From: Streptomyces lincolnensis
GTDB lineage: Bacteria; Actinomycetota; Actinomycetes; Streptomycetales; Streptomycetaceae
NCBI RefSeq assembly: GCF_021173675.1
Contig: NZ_JAIHON010000007.1
Location: 124,001 to 188,000 of the forward strand
Length of the DNA stretch: 64,000 nt
Direction of reading: 5' to 3'
Shown: positions 60,267-64,000 of the stretch, one piece after another
Layout of the letters: each line of letters begins with the position of its first letter
Position numbering within the stretch: position 1 is the stretch's first letter
Made by a program: the position numbers and the translations under genes
The notes under the pieces: generated by a model
What the model was told of the DNA's origin: nothing
The model's input: the letters and a program-made list of their open reading frames with translations, nothing else
Database searches by the model: none

Positions 60267-61073
60267 TCACACCGATGGGGAGGTGTCCCCGGCGGACGCG
60301 GCCACCGGAAGCAGCGTCGGCCGCTTGGCGTGGCGGCCGTCGCCGGAGGAGCGGCCACGCAGGCGGCGGCCGACCCACGGGCCGAGGAAGGTACCGGCCC
60401 AGCGCAGTTCGGCCCCCACGGTCCTCCAGGCGGAGGTGTCCGTCCTCTCGGCCGGAAGGGGGAGGGTCCATGTGTCGTCGCTGTCCGGCAGACCGAGCGC
60501 CTGGGCCACGGCGGCCGCGATGCGCGTGTGTCCCAGCGGGCCGGCGTGCAGCCGGTCGGCACTCCACAGCCGCGGATCGGTGGCCGCCGCGTGCGCGGCC
60601 GTCTCCGCCACCAGCACGCCGTGGCGGTCGGCGGCCTCCCGGATGCGCGCGTTGAGTGCGAGAACACGGTGACCGATCGGGCGGGCCAACGGCGTGATGC
60701 GGCCGACATCGGGAAACATGAGGGTCGCGACGGTGGCGCCCTGCGCGGTGAGGGCGGCGAACATCGCCTCCACATGGCCGGCCACCTCGTCGAGGTCGCA
60801 GCCCGGACGCAGCACGTCGTTGACCCCGGCCACCACGGTGGCGAGGTCGGGCCGCATCGCGAGAGCCGGAGCCAGCTGCTCGGCGCGCACCTGACCGGCC
60901 TTGCGGCCGCGCACCGCGAGGTTGGCGTAGAGCAGACCGGGGCTGTGGCGGGCTACCTGCTCGGCCAGCCGGTCCGCCCAGCCCCGAAGACCACGGACGT
61001 CGTCGCCGTCCCCGAGTCCCTCGGTGTGACTGTCCCCCAGGGCGACATAGCGCAGATACCCACTGCTCGACAC
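60267..61073 (-). CDS. SGNH/GDSL family hydrolase
   Basis: A 268-residue esterase-like protein with a GTG start. Block I is YVALGDSHTEGLG with the catalytic Ser, the Asn is in VAGVNDVLRPG, and the Asp/His pair in SADRLHAGPLGH. No signal peptide is present, so it is probably cytoplasmic; it would deacylate a small ester or lipid. The C-terminal 40 residues are basic and may be disordered. It has no clear partner; the gap upstream contains the palindrome ACTAGG-CA-CCTAGT. Confidence 0.9.
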   Translation of the reverse strand: MSSSGYLRYVALGDSHTEGLGDGDDVRGLRGWADRLAEQVARHSPGLLYANLAVRGRKAGQVRAEQLAPALAMRPDLATVVAGVNDVLRPGCDLDEVAGHVEAMFAALTAQGATVATLMFPDVGRITPLARPIGHRVLALNARIREAADRHGVLVAETAAHAAATDPRLWSADRLHAGPLGHTRIAAAVAQALGLPDSDDTWTLPLPAERTDTSAWRTVGAELRWAGTFLGPWVGRRLRGRSSGDGRHAKRPTLLPVAASAGDTSPSV

Positions 61074-61390
61074 CGGGCCGACCGCCTCTCGTCAACGCTG
61101 CTGATGGAAGTGGCACACGGCCATCACTAAACAACTAGGCACCTAGTCGCATTTTTGAGTATGAGGATAGCTGGGGGCTCACCTTCCGGCAAAGTGACGC
61201 CGCTCAGGCAGGTGCTGAGGTCGTCGAGGGCGGTCCACCGCCTTGGTCCCGCGCCCGCCCGTACCGGGTCACCTACGACGGTGGTGTCCACGGCCCGGGC
61301 GGCAACGCCTGCTGTCAGGCCGCCATGCCTCCGGCTCACCGCCGGCTCTCAAAGCCGGGGACGGAGTTCACCCGGCCGATCCGGAACCCG
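61074..61390. promoter_or_regulatory. Intergenic region with an ACTAGG palindrome
   Basis: Within this 317-base gap ACTAGG-CA-CCTAGT (61134-61147) is a perfect 6-bp inverted repeat in an AT-richer island about 60 bases upstream of the SGNH gene. It resembles operators of GntR-type regulators, none of which is encoded here. No gene is seen in the rest; the frames between 61155 and 61390 look like chance. Confidence 0.4.
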
Positions 61391-61783
61391 TTACTCGTCG
61401 CGGCCGGCGTCGAAGCGGCGGCGGGCGGATTCGATGTCGCCGAGGTACTGGTGGGTCCAGCCGCACATCGTGTCGACCGTGGCGCGCAGGCCGTGGCCCG
61501 GCTCGGTGAGGGTGTACTCCACGCGCGGCGGCACCGTGGGGTACACGGTGCGCTCGACCAGGCCGTAGCGCTCCAGCATGCGCAGGTTCTGGGTGAGCAT
61601 CTTGTGGCTGATGCCCTCCACCTCGTCGCGCAACTCGCTGAAGCGGGCGGTGCGTTCACCGAGGGCCTCGATGATCAGGAACGCCCACTTGTTGGCGACG
61701 TCCGAGAAGATCTCGCGCGCCAGAGAGTCCGCGCGGCGCAGGTCCGCGTCCTCGGGCGAGCCCGTGAACTGTTTCGTCACCAT
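61391..61783 (-). CDS. HxlR family transcriptional regulator
   Basis: A 130-residue winged helix of the HxlR/MarR-like group: IFSDVANKWAFLIIEALGERTARFSELRDEVEGISHKMLTQNLRMLERYGLVERTVYPTVPPRVEYTLTEPG is the DNA-binding core. There is no cysteine in the position that makes some members redox or electrophile sensors. It is divergent from the RidA gene, 107 bases apart, and likely regulates it. Confidence 0.92.
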   Translation of the reverse strand: MVTKQFTGSPEDADLRRADSLAREIFSDVANKWAFLIIEALGERTARFSELRDEVEGISHKMLTQNLRMLERYGLVERTVYPTVPPRVEYTLTEPGHGLRATVDTMCGWTHQYLGDIESARRRFDAGRDE

Positions 61784-61890
61784 CAGGTTCCCCAGTCACC
61801 GAAAAGTGCGTTCTTCCAGGTCAGCAAGGACTCTCCTACAGTTCCCGAGTAACCACAAGAGAGCACGTACAGCAAAGGAGACCAGCGAGC

Positions 61891-62307
61891 ATGGCCACGG
61901 TCAACGTCGTCAACCACCACGTGTTCAACCACAACGTGTCGGCCGAGAGCGACTTCGGCTATTCACAGGCGATCAGGTCCGGCGATCTGATCCACGTCTC
62001 AGGACAGCTCGCGCTCGACGAGGCGGGTCAGTTCGTCCACCCGGACGACTTCGCCGCCCAGCTCCAGCTGACCCACGCCAACATCGACAAGGTGCTGGAC
62101 CACTACGGCGTCACCCGCGACCAGATCGTCTCGCAGACGCTGTACGTGGTGAACCTGCGGCGGAACTCCGACGCGACGATGGCGGGCAACCTGGCGTACT
62201 TCGGCGACCACCGCCCGGTCAGCACGGTCGTCGGCGTCAGTGAACTGACCTTCCCCGGCCAGGCCGTCGAGATCAGTGTCGTGGTCGACACCACCCTGCC
62301 GGCCTGA
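61891..62307 (+). CDS. RidA family protein
   Basis: A 138-residue RidA/YjgF protein with AAAGGAG before the ATG. Features: FGYSQAIRSGDLIHVSGQLALDEAGQFV, NIDKVLDHYGVTRDQIVSQTLYVVNL and the end VVGVSELTFPGQAVEISVVVDT. RidA proteins hydrolyse reactive imine or enamine intermediates. Here the usual active-site Arg (in the RPxR motif) appears replaced in the stretch HRPVSTVVGVSEL, so it may belong to a RidA side group with another activity. It is divergent from an HxlR regulator. Confidence 0.9.
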   Translation: MATVNVVNHHVFNHNVSAESDFGYSQAIRSGDLIHVSGQLALDEAGQFVHPDDFAAQLQLTHANIDKVLDHYGVTRDQIVSQTLYVVNLRRNSDATMAGNLAYFGDHRPVSTVVGVSELTFPGQAVEISVVVDTTLPA

Positions 62308-62348
62308 GGGGACGGCAGGTCCGCAGGTCCGCTCCCGGGCGACGGCGG

Positions 62349-62726
62349 TCAGGACGAGGGGCGGTTGCGGCACAGGCAGAACGGATGTCCCGCGGGGTCG
62401 GTGTAGACCTGCCAGCCGTAGCCCGCCTCGCCGACGAAGCTCTTCTGGAAGGTGGCGCCCAACTCGGTCACCCGGCGATGCTCGGGCTCGAACTCGTCCA
62501 CCTCGAAGTCGAGGTGGAACTGCTGCGGATGCTCCTGGCCCGGCCAGCTGGGCGGCTGGTAGTTCTCCACTTGCTGGAACGACAGTTCGATGCCGTCGTT
62601 GCGCAGGTTGACCCAGGTCTCGGTGCTGATGTCGGTGTTGATCTCCCAGCCCAGGACGTCGGCGTAGAACCTGGCAAGCTTCCAGGGATCGGGACAGTCG
62701 AGGATGACATCGGTGAACGTCAGCAT
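62349..62726 (-). CDS. VOC family protein (glyoxalase-like)
   Basis: A 125-residue single VOC protein from the ATG at 62726: FTDVILDCPDPWKLARFYADVLGWEINTD, the metal-ligand type Glu/His residues in HLDFEVDEFEPEHRRVTELGATF and a C-terminal VYTDPAGHPFCLCRN. Such proteins bind drugs or metabolites or act as small lyases. Its length fits a domain-swapped dimer. It faces the RidA gene tail to tail and is followed upstream by a second VOC gene on the same strand. Confidence 0.9.
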   Translation of the reverse strand: MLTFTDVILDCPDPWKLARFYADVLGWEINTDISTETWVNLRNDGIELSFQQVENYQPPSWPGQEHPQQFHLDFEVDEFEPEHRRVTELGATFQKSFVGEAGYGWQVYTDPAGHPFCLCRNRPSS

Positions 62727-62810
62727 TCGATCATCATAAAGCGGAGAGCCCACCGCCCGCGATGCGTTACCCACCGTCCCCCCCTGGCACGCACGTGCTC
62801 TCGCCCTCGG

Positions 62811-63404
62811 TCAGCGCGTGACGTGGAACTCGTTGCCCGCGGCGTCGAGGAACTCGCCCGGTTCCCGGTCGCCACGCGTGACCTCCAACCGCAGCCTGTT
62901 CCGCGTCCACTTCGGCGCCGCGGGCGGCCCCATCACCAGCGAGACCGTGCCGGTGGGTGTACTGCGGAGCCGGAAACCCCGGTCGCAGGACTCCACCACC
63001 CGCCACCCGGCCTGGGACTCCCAGAAGGCCGCCTGCGCGGAACGGTCCTCCTCGGCGACGTCCAGGCAGACCGCGACCAGGCCGGAGTCGGCGAGCACGC
63101 CCGGATGACCGGGACGCAGCACACAGAACTCGTTGCCCTCCGGATCGGCCAGCACGTCCCACGGGACGTCCCCCTGTCCGATGTCGACCGGCGTCGCACC
63201 GAGAGCGAGCAGACGCGCCACCTCCGCCACCCGGTCCGGCCCCCCGGCCAGATCCAGGTGGAGCCGGTTCTTGTACGCCCCTTTCGGCTCCGAAGTCGCC
63301 ACGAACCGCAGCCGCAGGCCGCCCGTCCGGCCCCGCGTCGCCTCCCCCCAGAAGCGGCCCAGGCGCGCGACGTCCAGCGCGTCGATCACGATCCCGGTCA
63401 GCAT
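62811..63404 (-). CDS. Two-domain VOC family protein
   Basis: A 197-residue protein with two VOC-like halves. The first is LTGIVIDALDVARLGRFWGEAT to PWDVLADPEGNEFCVLRPG. The second starts VAVCLDVAEEDRSAQAAFWESQAGWRV and ends FLDAAGNEFHVTR. It may bind or modify a small ligand. It is in tandem with the single-domain VOC gene 85 bases downstream; the two are probably independent transcripts or a loose operon. Confidence 0.9.
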   Translation of the reverse strand: MLTGIVIDALDVARLGRFWGEATRGRTGGLRLRFVATSEPKGAYKNRLHLDLAGGPDRVAEVARLLALGATPVDIGQGDVPWDVLADPEGNEFCVLRPGHPGVLADSGLVAVCLDVAEEDRSAQAAFWESQAGWRVVESCDRGFRLRSTPTGTVSLVMGPPAAPKWTRNRLRLEVTRGDREPGEFLDAAGNEFHVTR

Positions 63405-63422
63405 CCCGTTCCCCCAAACTCT

Positions 63423-63469
63423 GGAGTCCAGCCCTGGACTTCAGCCGACGGACTCCAGCCCTGGACTCC
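63423..63469. repeat. Two tandem hairpins upstream of the two-domain VOC gene
   Basis: GGAGTCCAGCCCTGGACTTC (63423-63442) and GGACTCCAGCCCTGGACTCC (63450-63469) each form a near-perfect hairpin around CC, and are 27 bp apart. They lie in the divergent promoter region between the VOC and hotdog-type genes and could be regulator sites. Confidence 0.6.
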
Positions 63470-63566
63470 GTCGCCTTCTCATTGTCGCCGCGGCGGCACG
63501 ACGTGCCGGGCGTCCCGGACAAGCCGGTCAACTCACCCGCGCCGACCGTGTGGTGGAGTGGGCGCC

Positions 63567-64000
63567 ATGACCGACAGCGAGATGATCACGGTGCCCGACC
63601 ACCTGCGCGGGTACCCCGGGGTGGCGTTCGGCGGATACGTGGCGGGGGTGCTCGCCGGGCGGGCGGCGGCCGGGGCCGTACGGGTGGATTTCCGGAGGCC
63701 GACCCCGGTGGAGGTGCCGGTGGAGCTCACGGGGACGGACGGCGGCGGGGCCGTGCTGAGCGGTGCGGACGGGGTGCTCGCGGTGGCCACGCCCGACGAA
63801 CTGGATCTCGACGTACCCGAACCGCCCTCCTGGGAGGAGGCGTCGGCGGCGGCCGAGGCGTACCGCGCGGCCGCTCCCGGGGGAGTCGTGGACTGCTTCG
63901 GGTGCGGACTCGACCGTACGCCGGACACCGGCCTGCGCCAGCACTGCGGAGTCGTGCCGGGACGGGATCTGGTGGCCACGGCGTGGACCGCGGGCCCCGC
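63567..64000 (+). CDS. Hotdog/thioesterase-like protein, 5' part
   Basis: The ATG at 63567 opens a frame that runs off the window without a stop (about 144 residues seen). It has HLRGYPGVAFGGYVAGVLAGRAA, resembling the helix of hotdog-fold acyl-CoA thioesterases, then RVDFRRPTPVEVPVELTG and a Cys-containing stretch VDCFGCGLDRTPDTGLRQHCG. That Cys-rich insert is known in some actinobacterial hotdog-type proteins of unknown function. GGAG precedes the start. Confidence 0.75.
   Translation, partial: MTDSEMITVPDHLRGYPGVAFGGYVAGVLAGRAAAGAVRVDFRRPTPVEVPVELTGTDGGGAVLSGADGVLAVATPDELDLDVPEPPSWEEASAAAEAYRAAAPGGVVDCFGCGLDRTPDTGLRQHCGVVPGRDLVATAWTAGP

Overview
The window looks like chromosomal DNA of a Streptomyces or close relative. 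Base composition is very GC-rich, third codon positions are almost all G or C, many starts are GTG or TTG, and neighbouring genes are often translationally coupled by ATGA/GTGA overlaps. No rRNA, tRNA, CRISPR array, intact insertion sequence or prophage was seen. One degenerate repeat block may be the end of a lost IS.

Left part (1-19.4 kb). After a truncated phosphatase/phosphodiesterase, a lone P450 and a secreted serine protease comes an extracytoplasmic stress block: sigK-rskA, then divergently a second ECF sigma factor with an unusual anti-sigma factor (zinc finger plus Asp23-like domain) and an Asp23-like protein, and a membrane molybdopterin oxidoreductase followed by a fasciclin lipoprotein. 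An Asp23/AmaP cluster follows. Then comes a five-gene lipid-modification operon (FAD amine-oxidase-like protein, DUF1365, cyclopropane-fatty-acyl synthase-like methyltransferase, DUF1295, alpha/beta hydrolase). Four near-identical promoters, GACCAATCCG-N15-CGGATT, sit in front of sigK, the oxidoreductase, the second sigma operon and the lipid operon (the last starts GCCAATCCG). They define a probable SigK regulon, the main discovery of this window. The gene content is that of the M. tuberculosis locus Rv0449c-Rv0444c (amine oxidase, DUF1365, ufaA1, DUF1295, sigK, rskA), here split into separately promoted units. A divergent EamA exporter/MocR pair and a TetR gene end this part.

Middle part (19.4-48.7 kb). 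This is a chain of small regulator-plus-target modules: epoxide-hydrolase-like protein with NmrA/SDR reductases and two palindromic operators; a methyltransferase; a CGNR regulator; two ABC-F ATPases (one frameshifted, the other behind a possible attenuator leader); a winged-helix regulator with an ABC transporter; DUF1062; a deazaflavin-type reductase; MarR with an MFS efflux pump and a Tat-exported SnoaL protein, linked by a shared motif; a PH-like membrane protein without a visible stop; a CitB/DpiB two-component system with a GntP permease; LacI with a GH51 arabinofuranosidase; phosphoketolase; an ATP-grasp protein; and the remnant of a universal stress protein.

Right part (48.7-64 kb). 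A MatC-like dicarboxylate carrier, an RraA-like aldolase, LeuD and LeuC, with a divergent Lrp-type regulator, suggest a dicarboxylate utilisation module. Next to it are a PucR regulator and a single-chain indolepyruvate ferredoxin oxidoreductase. The end holds SnoaL/PadR, an SGNH hydrolase, HxlR/RidA, two VOC proteins and the start of a hotdog-type protein cut by the window edge.
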